Assembly (NCBI GenBank): GCA_964631125.1
Contig: CAZVYN010000055.1
Location: 1-29,817, forward strand
Length of the DNA: 29,817 bases
Reading direction: 5' to 3'
From: CAZVYN01 sp964631125
Lineage (GTDB): Bacteria; Eisenbacteria; RBG-16-71-46; CAIMUX01
Positions 8,005 through 15,697 of this stretch are shown piece by piece. A program made the position numbers and the translations under genes. The first letter of the stretch is position 1. Every line of letters begins with the position of its first letter. The notes below the pieces were generated by a model, which searched no databases, was not told the DNA's origin, and saw only the letters and a list, made by a program, of their open reading frames with translations.

Positions 8005-10350
8005 TCACTCGAAGACCGTTCGCTGGACCGGGCGCCGCAACGTGAACGTGCAGGGGACGCCGGCGACCCCGTCGCCGATGACCGTCACTCGGCGCGTGTT
8101 CTCCCCTTCGATGCGCAGACCCGGCGCCAACGACTCTCCGTCGATCATCACCTCGTGTGATCCTGCGAAGAGGTTTCTGAACTCGAAGCGCCCTTCGGCA
8201 TCGGTGTAGGTGAACGCGAGTCCGTCGAGGACGATCTTGGTGCGGGCGAGCCCTATCGGCGTCAGGTCGGCGACACGCGTGACCGAATCGTCCGCCAGCA
8301 CGACGCGGCCCTCCACCCACCCGACGCGGCGCACGAGCGGAATGTCGAAATCGAGGAGACGGTCGGCGGAAACCTGGATCTCGACCGTCTCGAGATCATC
8401 GAGCAAGTAGAGGGTCGGCACCGACTCCGGGAGCAACCGAACGAGGTGGCGGCCGGGTGGAACGAGCACCCGATAGCGACCGCCGACGCTGCTGACCGCC
8501 GGCTGCCGAGTCTCGTTGTCGACCACCACGGCGATCTCCGGAATTCCAGGTTCATCTTCCTGACGAACTCCGTCGCGATTCCGATCCTCGAAGACGACGC
8601 CGCCGATCACCTGCCGCGTCGGTTGCGCCAGCGCGTCGGCGGAGGGGAACGCGACTCGGTTGCGGCCGCCGCCGAAGGAGCGAGACGCGCCGAGCTGCAT
8701 CACGTGTTGGCGCTGCCGCGGGTGCACCACCATCTCGTAGCTCGCTTCCATCGACAGCCCGCGCGCGACGTTGATGCGCACGCCGAGGGCGCCTCGCGTC
8801 TCCGTCGGACGAAACGTGCCGAGCGTGCGCTCATGGATCTGCGTCACTCGCGCGGTGATCGGGCAGTGCTGCCAGAACTCGAGCGAGGAGAGTTCCGCGA
8901 ACGAGACGAGACGCACGCCGCCCGGCTCCTGCCATGCCGTTTGTTGCTGGAAGACGAGGGATGCGTCGCCGGGGAGTCTCAAACTGAGGCCGCCGCTCAG
9001 GTACTCCCTCGCCCCCGCGCCTTCTTCGCGCCAATGGTTCCAGCGCAGCGAGACGGTGGCGGAAGGGACCGACTGGGCCGCCGAAATGGAGTGAGACACG
9101 ATCTCTTGCGGCGCCTCGGCGCGTTCGCGCTGCCGCTGTTCGCGCTCGAAACTGAGCTGCGTTCCGAGCCACGGCGCGCGCAGCTCGAACCTTCCGCCCC
9201 AGTTCCAGCCGCGGTTCGCGCGTTCCTGCGCGAAGACAAGTGTGTCGGACGACGCCTCTCGCTCGCGCGTCGAGTCGAGCGGCCGGTAGCGCCAGTGTCC
9301 GCCGAAGAGCCCGACGCTCGAGCGCCCGCTGAGACGGACCGTGAGGTCCGACGCCGCGACCGCGCGCGGCGTCGCCGTCACCACTCCCATCGAGCCGAGC
9401 TCAACCATTCGGCCGCTCGCGGTTCGTCCCTCCGCCGCCCAGTTGAAGCGGCGGTGCGCGCTGCGCACCCGGTAGACGAGCTGACCACCCACCTCGCGGC
9501 CCATCCCATCGCGCCTCTGGGCCAGTCGCGAGAGGGCGAGGTCCGCCCGCACGCGGCGATAGCGTCCTTCGAATCCGACGCCATACGTCTGTCCCGATCG
9601 GATCGGGCGGTCGCCGACGATGTCGCTCCTCGCATGATCAGCGAGGTGCGCCCACTGGGCCGTCGCGGTCAGTCCGGGGACAAGGCGTCCCGACACGCGC
9701 AGCATTCCTACGCTCCGAGGGAATCGGCTGGCGAGCGCGTTCTCGTGACGAACCGCCGCTCGGCCGAAGAGCATCTCGGTCGTGACTCCGAGTTCGGCGC
9801 CGGAACGGCTCGTGCGCTCCACCCGAACCCCGCGCGCCGTCAATCCACGGGCGACCGGCCCCCGCGCGACCGCAGGGAGATCGCCGCCGGTGAGCCGCCA
9901 GCCGCTGAAGGTGTCGAGCCGCAGCAGCGCGCGCGAGAGGCGCCGTTGGTCCTCGCGCTCCGCGGCATCGAACTCGGCCCCCAAACGGCCATACCTCACG
10001 AGGGTCTCGAGCCCGAGACGGAGCTGCGTGTCGGTCTCGTGCGCGCCTCGAACGGAACTCGAGCTGCGGAAAGCGTGGAAACGCGCGCTCTGCCACGCCG
10101 TTTCCCGCCTCGCGTCGGCGAGGAGCGCGGGAGAGGGGCGCCTCTCCTCGCGGACGCGCTCGGTCAGCCGCGGAGGAAGCGGGAGCGAGAAGGCGGATCG
10201 TGGAATGGCGCGCACGCCGAAGTCGGACCGCGAGAGGGACGAGTCGGCAGGCGGCGAGGGGAGCGTGGCGGGGAGTGAGAGCGTCTGCGCGTGTGCCGTT
10301 CCGATCGCGCTGAGGATGAGGGAGAGCGCGAGGACGGCGTGCTGGCTCAC
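8005..10350 (-). CDS. Usher-like outer-membrane beta-barrel protein with C-terminal SdrD-B-like and carboxypeptidase-regulatory-like domains
   Basis: 781 aa from the GTG whose first bases overlap the TGA of the upstream chaperone gene (GTGA, positions 10347-10350), with AGAGG eight bases before it. A longer upstream reading frame is rejected because this start gives a clean signal peptide (AVLALSLILSAIGTAHA). Residues about 100-600 are rich in Arg/Ser/aromatic alternating strands (YGVGFEGRYRRVRADLAL, LVYRVRSAHRRFNWAAEG), typical of a large outer-membrane barrel. A SdrD-B-type module follows, with an EF-hand-like loop (GVVFEDRNRDGVRQEDEPG). After it comes a carboxypeptidase-regulatory-like Ig module (FTYTDAEGRFEFRNLFAGSH), and the protein ends at TLRRPVQRTVFE. 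Ushers of the chaperone/usher pathway have a similar length and also carry C-terminal Ig-like domains, but I see no classical usher signature. The gene order (subunit, chaperone, barrel) supports an assembly or secretion pore; this is inference. It could instead be a plain surface protein. Confidence 0.65.
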   Translation of the reverse strand: MSQHAVLALSLILSAIGTAHAQTLSLPATLPSPPADSSLSRSDFGVRAIPRSAFSLPLPPRLTERVREERRPSPALLADARRETAWQSARFHAFRSSSSVRGAHETDTQLRLGLETLVRYGRLGAEFDAAEREDQRRLSRALLRLDTFSGWRLTGGDLPAVARGPVARGLTARGVRVERTSRSGAELGVTTEMLFGRAAVRHENALASRFPRSVGMLRVSGRLVPGLTATAQWAHLADHARSDIVGDRPIRSGQTYGVGFEGRYRRVRADLALSRLAQRRDGMGREVGGQLVYRVRSAHRRFNWAAEGRTASGRMVELGSMGVVTATPRAVAASDLTVRLSGRSSVGLFGGHWRYRPLDSTREREASSDTLVFAQERANRGWNWGGRFELRAPWLGTQLSFEREQRQRERAEAPQEIVSHSISAAQSVPSATVSLRWNHWREEGAGAREYLSGGLSLRLPGDASLVFQQQTAWQEPGGVRLVSFAELSSLEFWQHCPITARVTQIHERTLGTFRPTETRGALGVRINVARGLSMEASYEMVVHPRQRQHVMQLGASRSFGGGRNRVAFPSADALAQPTRQVIGGVVFEDRNRDGVRQEDEPGIPEIAVVVDNETRQPAVSSVGGRYRVLVPPGRHLVRLLPESVPTLYLLDDLETVEIQVSADRLLDFDIPLVRRVGWVEGRVVLADDSVTRVADLTPIGLARTKIVLDGLAFTYTDAEGRFEFRNLFAGSHEVMIDGESLAPGLRIEGENTRRVTVIGDGVAGVPCTFTLRRPVQRTVFE

Positions 10351-11282
10351 CGGCGAACCTCTGCGATCGGCGAGCGCGGATTCGAACCTGGCGCCACGCC
10401 GGGAATCGGAGGCGGGTTCGGTCTCGAGGCCAAGTCGCTCGGCACGGAGAACGACTTCACGCCCTGCACGAGGGCGTCGAGCCCTAGGTCGAGCGTCACC
10501 ACCATGCGGTAGGAGCCTGGAGCGGGCGGCGCCCAGAGTCGCTTGTACGTCAGTTCGTGATCCGGCAGGAGGACGCGAGTCGGAATGCGCGCCTCGAGCA
10601 GGGTCGCGTCGTCGGAGCCGAGTACCTGCACCCATCCGGCCGGATAGTGATAGACGTTGCCGCGATTGCGCACCGCGAACTCGAGCGAGAGGCCGCTCGT
10701 ATCGCCCGCGGCGTTGACCTGCATGGCGGCGATCGCGTCGTCGCGCTCTTCGGTCCCTTCGGCCGTGAGATAGATGGTGGCGCCGAAGGAGACGTTCGTG
10801 ACGAGACCGAGTCCGTTGGAGGGGCCGCCTCCTTCACAGTCGAAGAAGACGATCGCCCAGTACGAGCCGCTAGCCGAATCGGGCAGGGCGGCCGTGATCC
10901 GCACGATGCCGGCATCGTGGGGTCCGACCGTGAACTCGTTCGATTCCGGCGCGATGAAGGCGGCGGCCGAGCGTCGGTCCGGTTCCGCGGGAGCTAGCTC
11001 CATCTCGCCGTGGGGAGACGAGGTCCAGTCGACCACGCGCGTCTGGACTCGCATCGGCGCTTCGCCGTTGTTGTAGACATTGACCGTGCGGACGGTCGAG
11101 TGACCGGCGGGCGCCGTTATCTGGAGCTTCATGGGCGAGACGCTCATGCGCAGGCCATCGCCGGCCTGAGCGGGCAGATCATCGAGGAGCAGCAGCCCGG
11201 CGAGACAGAGTCCTGTCAGCGCGGGGCGGACCCCGAAGCGACGATGCGGTTTCGATCCATCCTGGATCCGCACGTTCACCAT
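10347..11282 (-). CDS. PapD-like periplasmic chaperone
   Basis: 311 aa. The signal peptide (core GLCLAGLLLL) ends near AQA before GDGLR. The mature N-terminal domain reads as an Ig-fold with the layout of fimbrial chaperones. It has a strand with MSVSPMKLQI, then TVRTVNVYNNGEAPMRVQTRV, then FIAPESNEFTVGPHDAGIVRIT and SGSYWAIVFFDC. This matches the PapD pattern 'P..f.l.P...q.vRi', including the 'yra.lff' strand. A second beta domain follows (LEFAVRNRGNVYHYPAGWV ... GSYRMVVTLDLG). The conserved Arg8/Lys112 pair of PapD cannot be assigned with certainty. The chaperones cap exported subunits in the periplasm and deliver them to the outer-membrane pore. Its stop overlaps the start of the barrel gene by 4 bases, and the exported beta-rich subunit gene lies 79 bases upstream. 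A DUF916-type Ig protein is an alternative reading. Confidence 0.65.
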   Translation of the reverse strand: MVNVRIQDGSKPHRRFGVRPALTGLCLAGLLLLDDLPAQAGDGLRMSVSPMKLQITAPAGHSTVRTVNVYNNGEAPMRVQTRVVDWTSSPHGEMELAPAEPDRRSAAAFIAPESNEFTVGPHDAGIVRITAALPDSASGSYWAIVFFDCEGGGPSNGLGLVTNVSFGATIYLTAEGTEERDDAIAAMQVNAAGDTSGLSLEFAVRNRGNVYHYPAGWVQVLGSDDATLLEARIPTRVLLPDHELTYKRLWAPPAPGSYRMVVTLDLGLDALVQGVKSFSVPSDLASRPNPPPIPGVAPGSNPRSPIAEVRR

Positions 11283-11361
11283 CCATGATGAACCCGCGCC
11301 CGAGAGAACCTTCGCGCCGGGCGTCCTGCCCGAGCAATCGAGGTCCGGAGCGACGGGCGGG

Positions 11362-11925
11362 CTACTGCACGGTCACCGTGTAGGTCAGAGTCGTCGTGTA
11401 CGAGGTCGTACCCACGCCGCCGATGTCGAGATAGGTCCAGAGATCGCTGACTCGGATGTCGGTATCGACGACCTGGAACGTCGGCTGCTCTTCGTCGGTC
11501 GTCCAGATGTCCTGATCGCTCCCGGTCAGCGTCGTGTAGGAGCTGATCGTGCTGCCGGAGCCGCCCGCGACGGTCTGGGTCTTGAACGCGATGTCGTCCA
11601 CTGCGATGCCGGGCGTGCCGTCGACACTCTTGAGCGAGAGCACCATCCCGGTGCTGCTGTTGCTGCGCACCTGCACGGCGATACCGGCCGCGCCCTCGGC
11701 CACCACGAATCCGCTCTCGTAGTCCGATTGCCCCGGCGTGAGGGTGACGCTCGCGTCATTGATCTGGATCTCGACCGTCGCGGTCGCCGCCAGCGTCACG
11801 TCGGAGGTTCCGCTGGTCGCCGCTCGAGCGAGTCCGGCGGTCGCGCCCGACAACAGTAGAACCGCGATGGCCGTTGCTCCCCGCCACCGCGGAGGCCCGT
11901 TGCTTCCCGCCCTTTGCTCCATCAT
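11362..11925 (-). CDS. Exported beta-rich protein, candidate pilin/coat subunit of the chaperone cluster
   Basis: 187 aa from the ATG at 11925, chosen because GGAGGA lies immediately upstream at about 6 bases spacing; a second ATG follows directly at 11922. The signal peptide (AIAVLLLSGATAGLARA) is cleaved before ATSGTSDV. The mature protein of about 145 residues has no Cys and almost no basic residues. It is rich in Thr, Ser, Val, Gly and Asp and reads as alternating beta strands (VTLAATATVEIQINDASVTL, GIAVQVRSNSSTGMVLSLKS). It ends in a Thr/Tyr/Val strand, YTTTLTYTVTVQ. This is the composition of fimbrial, spore-coat-U or DUF4402-like subunits, though I recognise no specific family. It is first in the three-gene set, and its abundance relative to the two downstream genes could be set by the 79-base gap, which holds a 5-bp hairpin (11318-11332). 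Subunit role is inferred from context. Confidence 0.6.
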   Translation of the reverse strand: MMEQRAGSNGPPRWRGATAIAVLLLSGATAGLARAATSGTSDVTLAATATVEIQINDASVTLTPGQSDYESGFVVAEGAAGIAVQVRSNSSTGMVLSLKSVDGTPGIAVDDIAFKTQTVAGGSGSTISSYTTLTGSDQDIWTTDEEQPTFQVVDTDIRVSDLWTYLDIGGVGTTSYTTTLTYTVTVQ

Positions 11926-12010
11926 CTCGATCCTCCGATTGGCCTGTCTCATTTGCCCGCATCGTCTCGATGGCGTCCAGACAGACTTTCGGCCGATCGG
12001 TCGCGAGACT

Positions 12011-12895
12011 TTACATCCTCGCGATGAGCGGTTTGATGGTGTCGCGGGCGAAAGCGGCGAACGTGGTCGGTGTCGTGTTGGCGGCGTCCCGTCGTTCCTC
12101 CGGCGCCATCGATCCGCTGACCATGCCGGCCAGCGTCTTCATGTACTCGCGCGCGAATCCCTCGGGGATGCCCATCCCTTTCATTCCCTCGATCGCTTGG
12201 TCGGGCGGAATCTGCGTATAGGCGACCGGGCGGCCCAGCTCCGCGGTCAGGATCACGGCCACTTCGGCATGCGAGAGATCGCGCGGTCCGAGGACGGCCT
12301 GAGTCGAACGGCCGCGCCAGCCCGGATCGGTCACACGCCGATAGGCGACTTCCGCGATGTCGCGCGTCGCGACCATCGGCACGCCGAGATCGGCCGGGAC
12401 CGCGGAGAACATCGCGCCCATTCCCGCGATGAGCGGGAGGTACGAGAGGAAGTTCTCCATGAAGAACGCGGGGCGCAGGTGCGTGATGTCCGTGAACTCC
12501 TGCTCGAGCGCGAGTTCGGCGGAGGCGAGCGAGTCGACGAGACCATTGCCCGCACGGTGCTGCGCTCCAACGCTGGAGAGATGCACCACACGGCTCGCAC
12601 CGACTGCCTTCAGGGCCGCGATTCCGGCGGCGGTCATGCGCTCCCGCACGGCGTGCGGCGTTTCCGAGAAGACCACGGGGGCGAGCCAGAAGTGGACGTC
12701 CGCGCCGCGCATCGCGTCGGTCAGAACGTCGACATCCTCGAGCTGCCCGGGGACGATGCGCGCACCGCGCTGGGTCAGCTCTCGCACCTTCTCCAGACTC
12801 CGCGCGATGGCCTGCACCTCGTGCCCCCCGTCGAGAAGCCGCGCACTCAGGGCGCGACCGATGTTGCCGGTCGGAGTGGAGACGAAGACCTTCAT
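12011..12895 (-). CDS. NmrA-like NAD(P)-binding protein (atypical short-chain dehydrogenase family)
   Basis: 294 aa. The N-terminus is a Rossmann-type dinucleotide-binding element (MKVFVSTPTGNIGRALSARLL) with the TGxxG spacing of NmrA/QOR2-type proteins. It is followed by HEVQAIARS and then the LEDVDVLTDAMRGAD strand that holds the cofactor. HLRPAFFMENFLSYLPLI and the ATRDIAEVA segment are also typical of the family (NAD(P)H quinone reductase or redox sensors). The length fits. The classical YxxxK catalytic pair is not evident, so it may sense or reduce via NAD(P)H rather than act as a standard dehydrogenase. Its ATG overlaps the TGA of the upstream DinB-like gene (ATGA), so the two are translationally coupled. 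Substrate unknown. Confidence 0.85.
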   Translation of the reverse strand: MKVFVSTPTGNIGRALSARLLDGGHEVQAIARSLEKVRELTQRGARIVPGQLEDVDVLTDAMRGADVHFWLAPVVFSETPHAVRERMTAAGIAALKAVGASRVVHLSSVGAQHRAGNGLVDSLASAELALEQEFTDITHLRPAFFMENFLSYLPLIAGMGAMFSAVPADLGVPMVATRDIAEVAYRRVTDPGWRGRSTQAVLGPRDLSHAEVAVILTAELGRPVAYTQIPPDQAIEGMKGMGIPEGFAREYMKTLAGMVSGSMAPEERRDAANTTPTTFAAFARDTIKPLIARM

Positions 12896-13359
12896 GCCAA
12901 CCTCTCGTAGTCGTAGATCATGAGCGGAGTCACCCCCGCCAGCCGGAGGTGGATGGTGAGTTGCCCGCGGTGATGCCAGTGTTCGTCGTAGGCGAAGACA
13001 GCGAACTGTAAGCCGGTGAGCGTCGTGCCGTACGCGTCGATCGGCTGGGCGAGCTGCGCATCGGTCACGTCGGCGAAGAGCCGGAACATCTTCGCGACCT
13101 GCGCGTCGCAGAAGGCGAGCATCTCCGCCTTGTTCTGGAATTCAGGCTCGGGCGTGGAGACGAACGTCTTAGTCGTGACCGTCTCCAGCGCATCGCCCAG
13201 GAACGTGTAGTTGTGCGAGACGATCTCGGCGGTGCTCCGCATCCCCGCCGCCGGCCGCAGCGAAAGTGCGCTCTCCGGAAACTGGTCCAAGAGCAGGCGC
13301 GTCATCCCGAGTACGCTCCGAAAATAGCCGTACTGACCTTCCAGGGTGGCTTTGTCCAT
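12892..13359 (-). CDS. DinB/DUF664-fold protein
   Basis: 155 aa from the ATG at 13359, preceded by GGAGGAG with 3-5 bases spacing; an upstream in-frame Met is 15 codons away and lacks such a site. The sequence has the four-helix DinB layout, with His49 in IVSHNYTF and the C-terminal motif DEHWHHRGQLTIHL at 125-138. The family binds a metal with a His triad and includes thiol-transferase-like and stress-induced proteins, mostly of unknown reaction. Here the position four before the His that precedes Arg131 is Glu126, not His, so the metal site may be atypical. The gene is the first of a two-gene operon with the NmrA-like protein and is divergent from a TetR regulator across 134 bases. Confidence 0.8.
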   Translation of the reverse strand: MDKATLEGQYGYFRSVLGMTRLLLDQFPESALSLRPAAGMRSTAEIVSHNYTFLGDALETVTTKTFVSTPEPEFQNKAEMLAFCDAQVAKMFRLFADVTDAQLAQPIDAYGTTLTGLQFAVFAYDEHWHHRGQLTIHLRLAGVTPLMIYDYERLA

Positions 13360-13446
13360 CTTCTCCTCCCGAGTCTCATGATCCCGGTAAACCGTTGATG
13401 CCACGAGCGACTACAGTGACACGGCGTCCCCCGAAAAAAAATCTCT

Positions 13447-13459
13447 ACAACTCGGTTGT
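13447..13459. promoter_or_regulatory. Inverted repeat, candidate TetR-family operator
   Basis: Perfect 5-bp arms ACAAC / GTTGT with centre TCG lie in the 134-base divergent gap, 35 bases before the TetR start codon. TetR-family proteins usually bind such palindromes next to their own genes. Confidence 0.45.
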
Positions 13460-13462
13460 CTG

Positions 13463-13478
13463 TACCGTCCAGCCGGTA
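13463..13478. promoter_or_regulatory. Second inverted repeat, candidate TetR-family operator
   Basis: Arms TACCG / CGGTA are separated by TCCAGC, only 3 bases after the first palindrome. It overlaps TATAGC (13477-13482), the best -10-like sequence before the TetR start codon at 13494, so a bound repressor would block transcription. Accordingly the TetR message would have a very short leader and no Shine-Dalgarno sequence. Confidence 0.45.
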
Positions 13479-13493
13479 TAGCTTCCGCGTCCC

Positions 13494-14090
13494 ATGGATA
13501 CCCGCTGCAAGCTCCTCCAAGCCGCTTCCGAGATCGTCCTGCAAGACGGGACCAACGGTCTGACGCTCGATGCCGTCGCCAAGCGCGCGCAGGTCAGCAA
13601 GGGCGGGCTGCTCTACCACTTCGCGAGCAAAGAAGCGCTGGTCGAGGGACTGATCGACATTCTCGTCCGCGGATTCGAAGAGGCGCTGGCGGCGCACGAG
13701 GCGGTCGAACCGCCGGGTCCGGGACGATTGACGCGCGCCTACCTCAGGGCAAAGGCGGATATGGTGGAGCGATCGAATTCCTGCGCGGAGATGTCGGGAC
13801 TCTTGGCGGCGGTGGCCAATCGGCCCGAGTTGCTGTGCCGGTTTCGCGAGCGGATGGCGTCGTGCCGATTGCGCCTGGCGGACGACGGCATCGACCCGGC
13901 GACAGCGGCGATCGTGCAGCTCGCGGCCGACGGCCTGACCATGACCCACCTCCTCGATCTGCACCCGCCGACCGCCGAGCTGCGCGGCGAGATCGTCGCG
14001 AGGCTCGTGGAGCTGACCCATGCCGCGGACGGCGCTCACGCCGCCCGCCCCCTTTTGCCCACCGCACGACGCACAACGAAGAGCAGTTGA
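13494..14090 (+). CDS. TetR/AcrR-family transcriptional regulator
   Basis: 198 aa. The N-terminal helix-turn-helix is clear: AASEIVLQDGTNGLTLDAV, then AKRAQVSKGGLLYHFASKEALVEG at about residues 28-51, which is the TetR recognition helix signature. The C-terminal ligand-binding domain is helical and divergent, with one Cys pair region (SNSCAEMSG, ELLCRFRERMASCRLR), and no ligand can be predicted. The gene is 35 bases upstream of the RND outer-membrane factor gene, same strand, and divergent from the DinB/NmrA pair. It is therefore a likely repressor of the efflux operon and possibly of the divergent genes. No Shine-Dalgarno sequence precedes the ATG at 13494. Two inverted repeats immediately upstream are candidate operators. 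Confidence 0.9.
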   Translation: MDTRCKLLQAASEIVLQDGTNGLTLDAVAKRAQVSKGGLLYHFASKEALVEGLIDILVRGFEEALAAHEAVEPPGPGRLTRAYLRAKADMVERSNSCAEMSGLLAAVANRPELLCRFRERMASCRLRLADDGIDPATAAIVQLAADGLTMTHLLDLHPPTAELRGEIVARLVELTHAADGAHAARPLLPTARRTTKSS

Positions 14091-14125
14091 GAGAGAGACC
14101 TGGGGCCGTTCGAGGAGGCGACGGG

Positions 14126-15697
14126 ATGATGAGGACAGTGATGAGGACAGTGATGAGATCGAGTGCATGCTTGCTCGCGGGCCTGCTCCTGCTGACCGCG
14201 GCAGGCGTGGCTCGCGGTGAGACTCTGCCGCTCCTGGAGACGCAGCCCGACAGCGCATTGGCCGTCGCGCTGAGGCAGGTGGCGGGTGAGTCGCTGCCGC
14301 TGAGCGACGCGGTGGGGGCGGCCCTGGAGCAGTCGACCGAAGTTCGCGTGGCGGAAGCCGATCTGGCCGCCGCGATCGGCGCGTTGAAGCGCGAGAAGGG
14401 GAGCTTCGATCCGGAGCTTTTCGCGGCGCTCTCGCGGTCGTCGAGCGAGGCGCCGACCGCGTCGTTCTTCGCCGGGGCCGAGGTTCTCGAGCAACAGACC
14501 ACGCAGGCGAACGGCGGCGCGCGCGTCCTCCTTCCGATCGGGACCCGGATCGAGGCGTTGATCTCGACGAACTCTCTGGAGTCGAACTCCAGCTTCGTCG
14601 GACTCGACCCCGAGAAGAACGCGACGACGTCACTGACGGTGCGCCAACCGTTGCTCAAGGGATTCGGGCCCGCGACGAGCGGCCGGAAGGACTCCGCCGA
14701 CCAAGGCGCGGCGGCGGCCCTCGCTCGGTACGAGGATGCCCGCGCGGCGCTGCGCGCCGAGGTCGAGTCGACCTATTGGACGCTCTATGCCGCGGAGCGC
14801 GATCTGGCCGCTCAGATCGTGATCCAGGATCGAGCGCGGCTGCTCATGGAAGAGACCGATCTGCGCGCGAAGGCCGGACTGGTCGCTCGCGGGGCCGTGG
14901 CCAACTCCTCCGCGTTCCTGGCCGAATCGGATCAGGGGCTGCTCGATCGCGAAGAGGCAGTGGCGACGATCTCCGATCGACTCGCCACCTTGATGGGCCG
15001 ACGGCCCTCGAATGCGCAGGGTAGATTCCACGCGCACGATGCTCCGCCGAGCGAGCCGCCCACCATCTCGGTCGAAGATCTGCTGCTGCGCGCGCTGGCC
15101 GACAACCGTTCCGTCGCCGCGGCCGAACGTGACTTGGACGCGGCGCGCGCGCGCGCTCGGGCCGCGAAGTGGAACGCGCTCCCGCAGCTCGATGTCTTCG
15201 CGTCGGTGGGCGGCTACGGCTTGGCGGGCGAGCCGCGCGACTCGACCGCGGCGGCGTTGCGTGGCGGCACGGGCGACGCGATCTCCGATGCTTTCGCGCG
15301 GGACTATCCCAACTGGAGTGCGGGGGTCGAGGTCTCGCTGCCGATCGGCCTGCGCGCCGGCCGCGGGGAGCGCGACCGCGCCACGGCCGAGATGCGCGCC
15401 GCGGAACAGCGGGCGCTCGGCGTGCGCCGCCAAGTGGAAGAGAACGTGCGCACCTCGTGGCGTGAACTCACCACCAGCAGCCGACGCCTCGATGCCGCGC
15501 AACGCGGAGTCGACGCGTCGCTCGAGCAGGTCCGACTCGCCCTCATCCAGTATCGCAACGGCGCCACGACCGCGTTCGAAGTCGTCAACCTGGGCGCGGA
15601 TCTCGTGACCGCGCAGCAACGTTACTCGGCCGCGCTCGTCCGCGCGGCTCAAGCCTGGGCCGAGATCCGTCGGCTCACTTATGAGGAGGCGCCGTGA
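14126..15697 (+). CDS. TolC-like outer-membrane factor (OEP family) of an RND efflux pump
   Basis: 523 aa from the ATG at 14126, with GAGGAGG at 14112-14118 seven bases upstream. A longer upstream frame overlaps the TetR gene and is rejected. The signal peptide (SSACLLAGLLLLTAAGVARG) is followed by the two OEP repeats of the TolC family. They are long helical stretches rich in Ala, Glu and Arg (AALARYEDARAALRAEVEST, AERDLDAARARARAAKWN) interleaved with barrel strands (TTSLTVRQPLLKGFGP, ALPQLDVFASVGGYGL, NWSAGVEVSLPIGLRAGRG). It is predicted to form the trimeric channel through the outer membrane and periplasm for the pump encoded next. Its TGA overlaps the GTG start of the membrane-fusion protein by 4 bases. 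Confidence 0.9.
   Translation: MMRTVMRTVMRSSACLLAGLLLLTAAGVARGETLPLLETQPDSALAVALRQVAGESLPLSDAVGAALEQSTEVRVAEADLAAAIGALKREKGSFDPELFAALSRSSSEAPTASFFAGAEVLEQQTTQANGGARVLLPIGTRIEALISTNSLESNSSFVGLDPEKNATTSLTVRQPLLKGFGPATSGRKDSADQGAAAALARYEDARAALRAEVESTYWTLYAAERDLAAQIVIQDRARLLMEETDLRAKAGLVARGAVANSSAFLAESDQGLLDREEAVATISDRLATLMGRRPSNAQGRFHAHDAPPSEPPTISVEDLLLRALADNRSVAAAERDLDAARARARAAKWNALPQLDVFASVGGYGLAGEPRDSTAAALRGGTGDAISDAFARDYPNWSAGVEVSLPIGLRAGRGERDRATAEMRAAEQRALGVRRQVEENVRTSWRELTTSSRRLDAAQRGVDASLEQVRLALIQYRNGATTAFEVVNLGADLVTAQQRYSAALVRAAQAWAEIRRLTYEEAP
14129..14152 (+). repeat. 12-base tandem duplication at the start of the outer-membrane factor gene
   Basis: ATGAGGACAGTG occurs twice in tandem, followed by ATGAGATCG, encoding MRTV-MRTV-MR. 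Each copy carries a new in-frame ATG and an AGGA eight bases before the next ATG, so several translation starts are possible. Confidence 0.8.

Noticed and set aside
8446..10278. A 610-codon plus-strand frame inside the outer-membrane barrel gene
   Set aside because: Arg/Ala-rich with no signal peptide or motif; the minus-strand gene has a signal peptide, an operon overlap and recognisable domains.
10351..10635. N-terminal extension of the barrel protein into the chaperone gene
   Set aside because: The GTG at 10350 has a ribosome site, a stop/start overlap and a signal peptide; the extension is an out-of-frame reading of the chaperone gene.
13835..14125. N-terminal extension of the outer-membrane factor into the TetR gene
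   Set aside because: The ATG at 14126 has a strong GAGGAGG and begins a signal peptide; the extension lacks both.
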